From Candidatus Sulfurimonas marisnigri (lineage in GTDB: Bacteria > Campylobacterota > Campylobacteria > Campylobacterales > Sulfurimonadaceae), in assembly GCF_015265475.1 (NCBI RefSeq), contig NZ_CP054493.1, positions 1,798,001 through 1,862,000 on the forward strand: DNA of 64,000 nt. The letters are read 5' to 3'. Positions 35,537 to 45,384 of the stretch are shown piece after piece. The notes under the pieces are model-generated. The model searched no databases. It was given only the letters and a program-made list of their open reading frames with translations, and was not told the DNA's origin. How positions within the stretch are numbered: the first letter of the stretch is position 1; every line of letters begins with the position of its first letter. Position numbers and translations under genes: made by a program.

Positions 35537-36189
35537 CATTTTATTTCGTTAAGCATCAAATTTGGATTACTGAAGTATTCAGATAAGCCTATGATTTTTT
35601 CATCACTTAACTCCCACCATTTTGACAAATAAAGCTCATTCCTAAGTTTCTCATCAAATCTATACTTTAAATGTTTTGCTGGTACTCCACCAACTATACT
35701 GTATGGCTCTACATCTTTAACAACAACTGCTCCTGCAGCGATAACAGCGCCCACACCAATTGTTACACCAGATTTTATCATAGCTCCTTGCCCTATCCAG
35801 ACATCTGATTCAATATTTGTAATGTTATGCTTACTATCATATAATATTTCTTTTGTAAAAAAACAAGGTAAAGGCTGAGTATAATCATAAAAGATAGGAC
35901 TTGTACTTATCATACTCATAGGATGATTTGCCAACCCTATACTTACATTACTTGCAATACTGCAAAATTTTCCGATATTTGAAAATAAAATATTGGAATT
36001 AGATTGAATGTAAGTATAATCTGATACTGTACTGTGTAATAAATTTACACCAGAAAACAAAACAGTATTTTTACCAATAAAACTTTTTTTATCAACTGTT
36101 ACATCAAAATATATTTTACTTGTAGAAAATTTTTTTACTAATTTATAATAGTTAAACCTTTCTTTTAAAAATTTAAGCATTAAGACCAT
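35536..36189 (-). CDS. CatB-type O-acetyltransferase
   Basis: A 217-residue hexapeptide acyltransferase of the CatB/Vat group. Motifs include IGKFCSIASNVSIGLANHPM with the likely catalytic His, VWIGQGAMIKSGVTIGVGAVIAAGAVV, and the VEPYSIVGGVPAKHLKYRF end signature. In this setting it should acetylate a glycan sugar rather than an antibiotic. Start 36189 overlaps the upstream gene by 17 bases; ATG at 36180 is an equally good choice. Confidence 0.88.
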   Translation of the reverse strand: MVLMLKFLKERFNYYKLVKKFSTSKIYFDVTVDKKSFIGKNTVLFSGVNLLHSTVSDYTYIQSNSNILFSNIGKFCSIASNVSIGLANHPMSMISTSPIFYDYTQPLPCFFTKEILYDSKHNITNIESDVWIGQGAMIKSGVTIGVGAVIAAGAVVVKDVEPYSIVGGVPAKHLKYRFDEKLRNELYLSKWWELSDEKIIGLSEYFSNPNLMLNEIK

Positions 36190-38011
36190 CTATATTTAAT
36201 AATTTATATATAAATTGTAAATTTCTATCTAAATTTTTTCCATCCAAAGGTCCTATATACTTCTCCATATTAGTTCTATCTAAAAATGCGTCATATCTTT
36301 TATTTTTATTTTGAAAATCATCAAAAGCTTCTATAAAATCTTCAACTGTTGAAACTGTTACAAGTTCAGAATTATTATCAAATGGAGGCATCATAATTTC
36401 ATTATCCTTTTTATAATATATAACGGGTATTCCTAAACAAGAAGCTTCAAAAAGTGTTTGAGAGTATATGGATACATAAAAATCTGTTTTTTTCAATACA
36501 GTTTTCATTGGAGTATTTTCTATAACAGTAATATTTAACTCTGAAAAATACTTTTTGACAAAACTATCATACTGCTTTTTATATCCATTTGAACGAACTT
36601 TTATATTTATTTTAAACAAAACATTTTTATTCATACTCTTTTTCAATGCAAAAAGAACATCATATAAAAAATCAAATTCAACCGCTACATAAGAATTTAA
36701 ATCAACAGGATTATATCCTGATGTACCAATAGTTATAACAGGCATCACTCTATTTATCTTATTTTGATTTTCACATGCATAATCATCCATTCTTGGATCA
36801 CCTAAAGTAACAATATTTTCCATGTTTTTAAAATAATTTTCTTTTATACTTACTGAGTATGAGTTTATAATGGTTGCATATTTAGCTTCATCTGAGTACT
36901 CAGGACCTAATAATCCATTAATTATTAAATAACTAGGAATATTCTTAGATTTGCAGACTAAATCAAATAAAGTTGCAGTATGACCTATATTTGCAATAAG
37001 AACAACTAAGTCGACTTTATTTTTATCTGTATATCTTATACAGTTATTTAAGGTTCTTAAGAAATGTGATAATCTTGGAGCAATTCGATTAATTATAATT
37101 TTATAAACTAACTCACTTATATCTGAGCCATCTTCCAAAATTAATTTATGGTATTTTTCTTCATAAAATTTACCAATAAGACTATTGGCAAAATTATCAT
37201 ATTCCTCAATCTTTCCAAATATCGGAATCGTACGTTCTTTAAACTTAGAAGAAAGATTTGTTTTTTGTGAGAAATTTTCTAAAAGTACTCTTTTATCACT
37301 ACTATTTCTTATTTTTTTTATTATTTTTTTTGTTGGATGATGTTCTTGTATAAATATATTTTTTTTCTTTGTTAATAATTTATCGATATTTATAATTACA
37401 GAACTATATATTGAGGAACACAAACTTTTATATTTTCTTAAAAATCCTCTTAAGCCTTCGGCTCGAACCTTTTCATTCATCCACTGTTCAATAGGAAAAT
37501 AAAAACTAATATCTTCATTTTCCTTACAAATATATTTTGAAAATTTTAGTTTATGGACAACTAATATTTCCTCAATAGATTTGTTGTTTGAAAATAAATA
37601 AAGATTTTTATGATTAATTTTAGAAATAGATTGTAAATTTATATATAAACGTATATAAAAAGTAAAATCATTCCAAAACTCTTGTCTAAAAGAGAAACCA
37701 AAAGGGATTCCCTTATATGTAAAAATATCTTCATTGTTTTTATTATAATGCCAGTTGGTAAAGAATTTATAAATTAAAAAATTATTATTTTGCATTATTG
37801 TATTATCAATTAGATGATCAATATAAAAAGATTCACCACCCAAAGAGTTTATATAGTCTTTTAATTCAAAATCAAAAGTAAGCACTAAATCTTTTTTTAA
37901 ATCATAGTCAATTGCATTTTTATTCCATAATGAAAAAGAGTCTACAATAAAAATATTTATATATTCTTTATTTAAATTTTTAGATACAAATAATTTTTCT
38001 GAATTTTTCAT
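36173..38011 (-). CDS. Large putative polysaccharide biosynthesis protein, unknown family
   Basis: About 612 residues; not assigned with confidence. ATG at 38011 overlaps the rmlB stop (ATGA) and is preferred over one at 38035. There are no membrane segments. The C-terminal third (about 430-590) looks like the second half of a GT-B enzyme: ITIGTSGYNPVD, then LKKTDFYVSIYSQTLFEASCLGIPVIYY, similar to CDP-glycerol glycerophosphotransferase or capsule transferase folds. The N-terminal half has no recognisable motif. It is probably a glycosyl- or glycerophospho-transferase of the cluster. Confidence 0.7.
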   Translation of the reverse strand: MKNSEKLFVSKNLNKEYINIFIVDSFSLWNKNAIDYDLKKDLVLTFDFELKDYINSLGGESFYIDHLIDNTIMQNNNFLIYKFFTNWHYNKNNEDIFTYKGIPFGFSFRQEFWNDFTFYIRLYINLQSISKINHKNLYLFSNNKSIEEILVVHKLKFSKYICKENEDISFYFPIEQWMNEKVRAEGLRGFLRKYKSLCSSIYSSVIINIDKLLTKKKNIFIQEHHPTKKIIKKIRNSSDKRVLLENFSQKTNLSSKFKERTIPIFGKIEEYDNFANSLIGKFYEEKYHKLILEDGSDISELVYKIIINRIAPRLSHFLRTLNNCIRYTDKNKVDLVVLIANIGHTATLFDLVCKSKNIPSYLIINGLLGPEYSDEAKYATIINSYSVSIKENYFKNMENIVTLGDPRMDDYACENQNKINRVMPVITIGTSGYNPVDLNSYVAVEFDFLYDVLFALKKSMNKNVLFKINIKVRSNGYKKQYDSFVKKYFSELNITVIENTPMKTVLKKTDFYVSIYSQTLFEASCLGIPVIYYKKDNEIMMPPFDNNSELVTVSTVEDFIEAFDDFQNKNKRYDAFLDRTNMEKYIGPLDGKNLDRNLQFIYKLLNIDGLNA

Positions 38012-39027
38012 ATATAATATTTTCCTAAATACCATTCAGTAGTCTTAACAATTCCACTATCAAAATTTTCATCTGCTTTCCAACCAAGTTCAGTTTCTAA
38101 CTTTGTTGCATCTATTGCATATCTTCTATCATGTCCTGCTCTATCTTCTACAAATGTAATTAAATCTTTATAAGATTTTTCTTGTGGTACTTTTTTATCC
38201 AGTATAGAACAAATAGCATCTACTATTTGCAAGTTTGTTCTTTCATTTCTTCCACCAATATTATATGTCTCACCAGAGTTTCCAGAATGATACACTAAGT
38301 CAACACCTTTACAATGATCAAGTACATATAACCAATCTCTAATATTCTCACCATCACCATAGATTGGAATTGATTCATTATTTAGAGCTTTTCTTATAAT
38401 TGTAGGTATAAGTTTTTCATCATGTTGTTTTGGGCCATAATTATTTGAACAGTTTGTAATTACAGTATTTAAGCCAAATGTTTCATTATATGCTCTTATA
38501 ATCATATCACTACTAGCTTTACTAGCTGAATATGGTGAGTTTGGTGCATAAGGTGTAGTTTCAGTAAACAGATCTGTTTCATTTAATGTTCCATATACTT
38601 CATCAGTTGAGATATGATGGAATCTACAATCTTGATAATCAGATTTATATTCAAATGGTTTATTCATCCAGTAGTTTTTTGCTACATCAACTAATATATA
38701 TGTTCCATTTACATTAGTTTCTATAAATAGACCTGGATTTTTGATAGAGTTATCTACATGTGATTCTGCTGCAAAATGTATAACACCCTTAATATCATAT
38801 TCATTAAATATAAATTCTACTAACTCTCTATTACAAATATCACCTTTGATAAATTTATATCTAGGGTTATTTTCACATTCTTTTAGATTTTCTAAATCAC
38901 CTGCATAAGTTAGTAAGTCTAAATTTATTAAATTATAATCATGGTATTTATCTAAGAAGTATGGTACAAAGGTTGATCCTATAAATCCTGCTGTTCCTGT
39001 TAGTAGTATATTTTTATTATTTTTCAT
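38008..39027 (-). CDS. rmlB: dTDP-glucose 4,6-dehydratase RmlB
   Basis: A 339-residue extended SDR that converts dTDP-glucose to the 4-keto-6-deoxy sugar. Nucleotide loop TGTAGFIGS (10-18); catalytic T141-D142-E143 in HISTDEVYG and Y166-x-x-x-K170 in YSASK. HFAAESHVDNSI and NNYGPKQHDEKLIP are RmlB signatures. It overlaps the CapF-like reductase gene by 11 bases in an rmlA-rmlC-reductase-rmlB order. Confidence 0.95.
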   Translation of the reverse strand: MKNNKNILLTGTAGFIGSTFVPYFLDKYHDYNLINLDLLTYAGDLENLKECENNPRYKFIKGDICNRELVEFIFNEYDIKGVIHFAAESHVDNSIKNPGLFIETNVNGTYILVDVAKNYWMNKPFEYKSDYQDCRFHHISTDEVYGTLNETDLFTETTPYAPNSPYSASKASSDMIIRAYNETFGLNTVITNCSNNYGPKQHDEKLIPTIIRKALNNESIPIYGDGENIRDWLYVLDHCKGVDLVYHSGNSGETYNIGGRNERTNLQIVDAICSILDKKVPQEKSYKDLITFVEDRAGHDRRYAIDATKLETELGWKADENFDSGIVKTTEWYLGKYYI

Positions 39028-39781
39028 CTAAACTCCTATAATAATCTTTATAAGTTTGGAATAATTTTTGTTTAAAACTGTTGTTTTCAACTTCATAATT
39101 ATTCATTAATACGTTTTGTTTGAATTCACTAATAAAATCAACAACTTCACCTAATGTTGTTTCAAACATTTGTTTTGGCTCTAAATATAGTTTTAGTTTT
39201 TTTTGATTATTTAAACTATATAAAAAATCTTCTATTATATCTTGTACATATGCATAACATATCTTAATATTTCTATCGTAGACAACTATTTCTTTATCAG
39301 TAATACTATTATAAATCCATGTACTTATTACTGAATTATAATTTATTTTACATCCTTCTCCAAACACGTGAGGAAGTCTATAAATAAAAGAATTTATATT
39401 ATACTTAATAGAATATTCTTCTACTAATAATTCTGAATCTCTTTTTGTTTTCCCATATTCATTTTTTAATAAAACAGCATGAATTGTTGATGCCAATAAA
39501 ATAGGTACTCTTATTTTATTTTTTTTCAATATTTCGATCATTTCTTTTGTTAAAGAAACGTTAGATTTTTTAAAATTTTTATCACTACTATCAGGTCTTA
39601 CTTCTCCTGCGAGATGAAATATAAAGTCACTTTTAATTAATAATTTTTCTAATACCTCAGAACTATCTCCTCTATTATATTCTAATATATGAATTCCACT
39701 AATTTTATTTAATTTCTTTAATTTCTTTAATAAGTTTTTACCGATAAAACCTTTTGAACCCGTTACTAAAATATTAAACAT
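39017..39781 (-). CDS. CapF/WbjC-like NDP-sugar reductase in the rml operon
   Basis: A 254-residue SDR starting at ATG 39781 (GGAG upstream; a start at 39811 would overlap rmlC by 38 bases). The nucleotide loop is VTGSKGFIGKN; the active site is STIHAVLLKNEYGKTK (Y-x-x-x-K). FIFHLAGEVRPD and RLPHVFGEGCKINYNSVIST are typical of CapF/WbjC and of dTDP-6-deoxy-L-talose reductases. No RmlD lies in this operon, so it is the likely last step after RmlC, giving 6-deoxy-L-talose or L-rhamnose. The C-terminal cupin of CapF is absent. Confidence 0.75.
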   Translation of the reverse strand: MFNILVTGSKGFIGKNLLKKLKKLNKISGIHILEYNRGDSSEVLEKLLIKSDFIFHLAGEVRPDSSDKNFKKSNVSLTKEMIEILKKNKIRVPILLASTIHAVLLKNEYGKTKRDSELLVEEYSIKYNINSFIYRLPHVFGEGCKINYNSVISTWIYNSITDKEIVVYDRNIKICYAYVQDIIEDFLYSLNNQKKLKLYLEPKQMFETTLGEVVDFISEFKQNVLMNNYEVENNSFKQKLFQTYKDYYRSLDEK

Positions 39782-40349
39782 AATAATTTTCTCCAAATTC
39801 AAATAAGTCATTTATTTGTGATAATTTTGGTTGTTTTGTATCTTTAGGAGATAAGTTTAATTCACTATATTCAATTTGCCAATTAATATTTAAATCTTTA
39901 TCATCAAATGCTATTCCTCTATCACATTGGGGAGAATAGTAGTTGTCTACTTTGTATGCAAATGTAGTATTATCTTCAAGTACTACAAAGCCATGTGCAA
40001 AACCTCGTGGAACTAATAATTGTCTTTTATTTTCACCACTTAATTCAACAGCTACATGTTGTCCAAATGTAGGTGAGTTTTTTCGTATATCTACTGCAAC
40101 ATCTAAAACTTTTCCAGCAATAACACGAACTAATTTTGTTTGAGCATATGGAGCTAATTGGTAGTGTAAACCTCTTAAAACTCCTTTTGAGCTTTTTGAT
40201 TCATTATCCTGACAAAATTTTATTTTATAACCCAAAAAAAAATCTAATTTATCTTGGCGAAAAGTTTCTACAAAATAACCTCTTTCATCACCATGAATAG
40301 TTGGTTCCAAAATTATTACATCGGTGATAGATGTTCTTTTAAATATCAT
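39774..40349 (-). CDS. rmlC: dTDP-4-dehydrorhamnose 3,5-epimerase RmlC
   Basis: A 191-residue cupin epimerase. ATG at 40349 has AAGG upstream and gives the family N-terminus ([16 protein letters not shown]); an earlier ATG at 40376 would overlap rmlA more. Motifs: [10 protein letters not shown], the catalytic-His-containing [19 protein letters not shown] and [28 protein letters not shown]. Its product is the 4-keto-L-sugar that needs a final reductase. Confidence 0.95.
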   Translation of the reverse strand: MIFKRTSITDVIILEPTIHGDERGYFVETFRQDKLDFFLGYKIKFCQDNESKSSKGVLRGLHYQLAPYAQTKLVRVIAGKVLDVAVDIRKNSPTFGQHVAVELSGENKRQLLVPRGFAHGFVVLEDNTTFAYKVDNYYSPQCDRGIAFDDKDLNINWQIEYSELNLSPKDTKQPKLSQINDLFEFGENYYV

Positions 40350-41232
40350 AAATCTTACCTTGATTTGCTCTAGCAATTAGATATTGTCCATACTGATTCT
40401 TTTTTAGTGGTTCAGCAAGCATTAGCAACTGTTCTTTAGAGATATAATTCATTTCGTAGGCTATCTCTTCTAAGCATGCAACTTTTAAACTTTGTCTATT
40501 TTCAATTGTCTGAATAAAACTACTAGCTTCAAGTAAACTCTCATGAGTTCCAGTATCAAGCCAAGCATACCCTCTACCCATTAATTCAACTTTTAATCTA
40601 TTTTCATTAAGATAGTCTTGATTTAATGTAGTAATCTCAAGTTCACCTCTTTTACTTGGTTTTACTTTTTTTGCTTTTTTTATTACATCATTTGGATAAA
40701 AGTACAACCCTACTACTGCATAATTTGATTTAGCTTTATTTGGTTTTTCTTCCAAAGAAGTAACAGTGCCATCTTTATCAAACTCAGCTACACCATATCT
40801 TTCAGGATCTTTAACATAATATCCAAAGACAGTTGCTTTATTTTGTTCTTTTACATTTTCAACACTTTGCTTTAAAAGTTTAGTAAGTCCATGACCATAA
40901 AATATGTTGTCACCTAATACCAAGCACACATCATCGTTTCCAATAAATTTTTCACCCAAAATAAATGCTTGAGCTAATCCATCTGGGCTTGGTTGAACTA
41001 TATATTCAAATTTCATACCTAAATCACTTCCATCACCTAAAAGCTCTTCAAATCTTGGTAAATCAGTTGGAGTTGAAATAATAAGTACTTCTGTGATTCC
41101 TGCTAACATAAGTACTGATAATGGATAATATACCATTGGTTTATCATAGATAGGAATTAATTGTTTACTTACACCTTTTGTTATAGGATAAAGTCTTGTT
41201 CCACTTCCTCCGGCTAGTATTATTCCTTTCAT
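40339..41232 (-). CDS. rmlA: Glucose-1-phosphate thymidylyltransferase RmlA
   Basis: A 297-residue nucleotidyltransferase that makes dTDP-glucose. The signature loop is [29 protein letters not shown] (read from residue 5), with [12 protein letters not shown] and [12 protein letters not shown]. It starts the rml operon with AAAAAGGAAAG upstream. The 7-bp dyad AATCACT-A-AGTGATT (41270-41284) lies between it and wzx. Confidence 0.96.
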   Translation of the reverse strand: MKGIILAGGSGTRLYPITKGVSKQLIPIYDKPMVYYPLSVLMLAGITEVLIISTPTDLPRFEELLGDGSDLGMKFEYIVQPSPDGLAQAFILGEKFIGNDDVCLVLGDNIFYGHGLTKLLKQSVENVKEQNKATVFGYYVKDPERYGVAEFDKDGTVTSLEEKPNKAKSNYAVVGLYFYPNDVIKKAKKVKPSKRGELEITTLNQDYLNENRLKVELMGRGYAWLDTGTHESLLEASSFIQTIENRQSLKVACLEEIAYEMNYISKEQLLMLAEPLKKNQYGQYLIARANQGKIYDI

Positions 41233-41269
41233 TTTCTTTCCTTTTTAAAATTATATTATTGTACTAAAT

Positions 41270-41284
41270 AATCACTAAGTGATT
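41270..41284. repeat. Dyad between wzx and rmlA
   Basis: AATCACT-A-AGTGATT is a perfect inverted repeat with a single central base in the 54-base gap between the wzx stop and the rmlA start. There is no T-run on the minus strand, so it is more likely an operator or mRNA hairpin than a terminator. Confidence 0.35.
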
Positions 41285-41286
41285 TA

Positions 41287-42792
41287 TTATTTCGATTTCT
41301 TTAGCTTCTGTTTTATACTATAGACAAATGTCATTATTTCTTTTTTATTACTAGAAAAGATAAAAGGAAAGAAAAGCACTGTAATAAAAACAAACATAGT
41401 ATATAAAGTTCCCTGAAATAAAAAGTTACCTAATATACTTTCTTCAAATAAAACTATCTGTGCACTAAAATAAGCAAGTACAATAAAAAATAATATTGAT
41501 ATTATTTGATGAAAAATAAATGGCGACAATTTTATTTTTAAAAATTTTACATTAAAATATAATTGTATATTTACTGAAATAATTTGAATTATAACCATTT
41601 TACAAGCAAAACCAACTGCACCCAATTCTAATAAATAGATAAAAATATATGTTAGAATTAATCCTAATAAGGAGGATATAAGCCCAATATTTCTATATAT
41701 CTTTGTCTCTTCTAGTGCAAAAAACAATGACCCACTAAGTTGACCATATGTTTGGTGTATAGGATAAAAAGCCATTATCATCAATACAAATAAAGCATCT
41801 TTAAATTTTTCATCAGTAAAGATATGCAAAAGGTTTTCAGCTTGAAATGCAATAAATATACTAAAATAAGCAGAAATTGCATAAAGCATAGGTATATATT
41901 TTTGAAATAACTCTTTTACATGTTCCATGTCATTTTGTGCATACGATTTAGAAAATTCTCTGCTTATAATGGGTGTCATTGCACTAGTGAATAAAAAACA
42001 CATAGCAGCTATGGAATATGCTAATCCATAAAACCCCGTTTGAATTGAACCACTTACCTTCTGCAATAACCATATATCAAACAAACTAATAGCAATAGCT
42101 ATAACATTAAACATAAATAATGGTGAACTAAAAGCAAAGAATTCTTTAACTAATATAAAATATTTTATTTTAAAATCAAGTATTTGTTTTGAAAATATTG
42201 ATTTTTTAATAAATAAAATAGTTATAATCATCAAAAATGACACTAACGCAATAAAATGAAAATAAAAGTATATATTTAGATCAAATGGTAAAAAGTTCAC
42301 CATATATAGAAGTAAAACTAGTGTTATTATTTTATGCATAATTTTTATTAGTTCTACAGACACAGTAAGAGCATAAGCATCTGAAATTTTTATATATACT
42401 TGAGTAACCCAAGTGAAAAAACCAAATAAAGCACCATAAAATACATATTCATTAGGTATCTCAGGTAATAAAAATGCAATATAATCAAAATATCTCAACA
42501 AATAAACTATCAAAAATAAAGTAAATAATAGAACTAAAGTGAAAATAAAGTAAAAAGTTATCAGTTCTTTACGACTAGATTTTGCCGATAACTTAGTAAA
42601 AAAAGCTGTTGATGTTCCAGCATCTAAAAATGCTATAAATTGCGAAAAAAATTGCTGTAGATAACTAAACTGCCCAAAGGCTATAGGACCTAATGCTTTT
42701 GGGACAATCGCTACCAACACTATATTTATTATTCCATTTACAATATTAGATAACAATTTAATAAGATATCTTTTTTTTAGGCTGTCTTGCAT
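41287..42792 (-). CDS. wzx: O-antigen flippase, Wzx-like
   Basis: A 501-residue membrane protein of the MOP/polysaccharide-transporter superfamily, with twelve or more hydrophobic segments. The N-terminal LSNIVNGIINIVLVAIVPKALGP and FGQFSYLQQFFSQF segments are typical of Wzx. It would move the lipid-linked repeat unit to the periplasm for Wzy. It sits 7 bases after the carbamoyltransferase gene. Confidence 0.9.
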   Translation of the reverse strand: MQDSLKKRYLIKLLSNIVNGIINIVLVAIVPKALGPIAFGQFSYLQQFFSQFIAFLDAGTSTAFFTKLSAKSSRKELITFYFIFTLVLLFTLFLIVYLLRYFDYIAFLLPEIPNEYVFYGALFGFFTWVTQVYIKISDAYALTVSVELIKIMHKIITLVLLLYMVNFLPFDLNIYFYFHFIALVSFLMIITILFIKKSIFSKQILDFKIKYFILVKEFFAFSSPLFMFNVIAIAISLFDIWLLQKVSGSIQTGFYGLAYSIAAMCFLFTSAMTPIISREFSKSYAQNDMEHVKELFQKYIPMLYAISAYFSIFIAFQAENLLHIFTDEKFKDALFVLMIMAFYPIHQTYGQLSGSLFFALEETKIYRNIGLISSLLGLILTYIFIYLLELGAVGFACKMVIIQIISVNIQLYFNVKFLKIKLSPFIFHQIISILFFIVLAYFSAQIVLFEESILGNFLFQGTLYTMFVFITVLFFPFIFSSNKKEIMTFVYSIKQKLKKSK

Positions 42793-42799
42793 ACAAATA

Positions 42800-44578
42800 T
42801 TAAACTTTAGAAATCAAAATTTTATCAAGAATTAAATATTTTAATCCTGAATTTTCAAATACATGAATAGCATCTGACACATCGTTTACAACAGGCAGTC
42901 CATGTAAGTTGTAACTAGTATTTAATAATGATCCAATACCTGTAATTTCTGAAAACTTTTCTATTAGATCATAATAGTCACTATTTTGCTTTTTAGTTAA
43001 TATCTGAGGTCTTATAGTTTCATCATATGGATGAGTTCCCGCTTTAATATCTTTTAAAAATTCTTTTTTAGTATCCATTGCTATCGCCATATATATCGAA
43101 TCAAATTTTTTTGGATTAACTAAATATTTTTCAGCATATGTATCCAATACTGTTGCTGCGAATGGCATCCAAAAGTCTCTTCCTTTTATTAACTCATTTA
43201 TGTGTTGAATAATAGATGGATTAGATGGATTGGCTAAAATACTTCTGTTTCCTAATGCTCTTGAACCAAATTCCATCTTTCCTGAAACTCTAGCAACAAC
43301 TTCACCTTTAGCTAAAAGTTCAGCAATCTCTGTGTTTATTACTTGCGAAATTTTATATTTTTTATCTAGATTATTTTCTTTAATATATGCTTGAACTTCT
43401 TCTTTTGAATTTTCTGTTCCTAAGTATAAATTGTTTAATGGCTTGTTTTTAACATCATGTTCATAATTTGCAAAATAACATGCCCCTATACTTTCGGATT
43501 CATCAGAAGATGACCCTGCTACAAATAAATCACTAACACATTCTAAGTCTCCAATAGCTTTATTTGCTTTTACATTCATAGCCACACCACCACTAAATAC
43601 AAAATTAGAAAATCCAATCTCTTTTTGTGCTTTAGAAAATAGTTCTAGTAACATATTCTCAGTATATTTTTGTATTCCACCAGCAATATTATCAAATCTA
43701 AAATATTTTAACTTTTCATTTAAAAACTCATATAAATTCGCAGGTCTAGTTTTGTGTACTATCTTTAATCCATCAAACTCTAATAATTCTTCAAATACTT
43801 TTACCACTTCATCAGAGTACTTATCTTTTGCATATGGGGCCAAGCCCATTACTTTAAATTCATGCTCCAATGGTTTCATTCTTAAATACAAAGTAACCAT
43901 TCTATAAAGTCTTCCTATTTCACATTGACTACTATCGGTAATTAGTTCAAACTTATCATTTTCAATTTTCCAAACAGTCTGGTTTCTACCATCACCATAG
44001 GCATCAACTGTAATAGCGATTGTTTTATCTTTTTTATTTGGATTTGCAAAGTAACCATACATAGCATGACAAGTATGATGATCATAAAATTTTATTTTTG
44101 CTTTGTCAAGATTCATAAAATTAGCAACACTAGTTACAACAACTTCTTGAACTTTAACTAGTAATTCATCATGATGCAAATTATAAAAATCTAATGGAAT
44201 TTCATAAAAATTCTTTTCATTACTAAACTTAGCTTCAAATATTTGTTTTGCATAATCTTTTGAATATTCTTGTCCAGATAATTTTGGCTTCCAATAATCA
44301 TTCATCATATCTATATAATCATCTATTCCAAAAACAGCATCTATCGGATACTGAATATTATTAATATCAGTTCTATCAGTTGTCGCCATTGCAACAACAT
44401 CGATCTTTGAATTATCTAAATGATACTTTTCCATTATATAAGTAATTGCTTTTGATGGAAAACCAGTCTCATTTTTTCTTTTTGTAAAACGTTCTTCTTG
44501 CACTGCACAAACTATTTCTCCATCAATCGATAAAGATGCTGATGAATTGTGTCCATCATAAATACCTATAATTGTCAT
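42800..44578 (-). CDS. NodU/CmcH-family carbamoyltransferase
   Basis: A 592-residue O-carbamoyltransferase using carbamoyl phosphate and ATP. The N-terminal Kae1-like domain opens with GIYDGHNSSASL and has the metal-binding-type DHHTCHAMYGYF; the C-terminal YrdC-like/NodU domain shows RVSGKMEFGSRALGNRSILANP and DFWMPFAATVL. Full family length. Lying between the Leg operon and wzx, it probably carbamoylates a sugar of either the O-polymer or the nonulosonate. carB at 11428 provides its substrate. Confidence 0.92.
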   Translation of the reverse strand: MTIIGIYDGHNSSASLSIDGEIVCAVQEERFTKRKNETGFPSKAITYIMEKYHLDNSKIDVVAMATTDRTDINNIQYPIDAVFGIDDYIDMMNDYWKPKLSGQEYSKDYAKQIFEAKFSNEKNFYEIPLDFYNLHHDELLVKVQEVVVTSVANFMNLDKAKIKFYDHHTCHAMYGYFANPNKKDKTIAITVDAYGDGRNQTVWKIENDKFELITDSSQCEIGRLYRMVTLYLRMKPLEHEFKVMGLAPYAKDKYSDEVVKVFEELLEFDGLKIVHKTRPANLYEFLNEKLKYFRFDNIAGGIQKYTENMLLELFSKAQKEIGFSNFVFSGGVAMNVKANKAIGDLECVSDLFVAGSSSDESESIGACYFANYEHDVKNKPLNNLYLGTENSKEEVQAYIKENNLDKKYKISQVINTEIAELLAKGEVVARVSGKMEFGSRALGNRSILANPSNPSIIQHINELIKGRDFWMPFAATVLDTYAEKYLVNPKKFDSIYMAIAMDTKKEFLKDIKAGTHPYDETIRPQILTKKQNSDYYDLIEKFSEITGIGSLLNTSYNLHGLPVVNDVSDAIHVFENSGLKYLILDKILISKV

Positions 44579-44610
44579 TCTATTTTCCTTGTCTTTTATT
44601 TTAACCTATT

Positions 44611-45384
44611 TTATAAACTAAACCCATCATCCACAACAATATTTTGTCCATTGACATACTTACTCATATCACTCAGTAAATAAATCAATGTTCCTTTTAA
44701 ATCAGATTTATCAAGCATTCCCTTGCTTAAGCACTTATCTTTGTACTTTTCTAAAAAAGATTCTGGTTGAGTATCAAATATACCTCCTGGGGTTAGAGTA
44801 TTTACCCTAATATCCATTCCTTTAAAATATTTCGCCATATATTTTGTAAGATGTATCAAGCCTGATTTTATAGCCGCATATTCAACAGGTACTGTCATAG
44901 TTGTTCCTGTATATATTTCAAATTTAGGAGCTACAACTCCATATATAGAACTTATATTTACTATATTTCCATACCCTTGTTTTTGAAAATATTTTGCAAA
45001 TACTTGCGATGTTGTAAAATACCCACCAAGATTTAAACCTAAATTCTCTACAAAATCATTATACTCAACATCAAAAAAATGTTGTCCATAATTTTTATTT
45101 CTAGGGTATGCGTTATTTACTAAAGCATCTATTTTTCCATATTTGCTATCTAAATAATTTATACACTCCATTAAAGACTCCTTTGACGTGATGTCAAGTT
45201 TAATAAAGTCTATATTTATAGTATTTAATTCTTTTGATAAATCATTCTTTGCTATTAAACCAATCTCTTCATTTATATCAGCAATTATTGCTATACCATT
45301 ATTTTCAAGAACAGCTTTTATAAATTCTTTTCCTATTAATCCAGCACCGCCAGTTATAACAACCACTTTATCTTTTAACATCAT
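44611..45384 (-). CDS. ptmA: Short-chain dehydrogenase PtmA (legionaminate pathway)
   Basis: A 257-residue SDR. Nucleotide loop ITGGAGLIGKEF, catalytic NISSIYG and Y-x-x-x-K in VEYAAIKSG, and the C-terminal GGIFDTQPESFLEKY. PtmA acts with PtmF in the Campylobacter CMP-legionaminate pathway, in steps that supply the glucosamine precursor. Last gene of the Leg operon, overlapping ptmB by 17 bases. Confidence 0.85.
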   Translation of the reverse strand: MMLKDKVVVITGGAGLIGKEFIKAVLENNGIAIIADINEEIGLIAKNDLSKELNTINIDFIKLDITSKESLMECINYLDSKYGKIDALVNNAYPRNKNYGQHFFDVEYNDFVENLGLNLGGYFTTSQVFAKYFQKQGYGNIVNISSIYGVVAPKFEIYTGTTMTVPVEYAAIKSGLIHLTKYMAKYFKGMDIRVNTLTPGGIFDTQPESFLEKYKDKCLSKGMLDKSDLKGTLIYLLSDMSKYVNGQNIVVDDGFSL

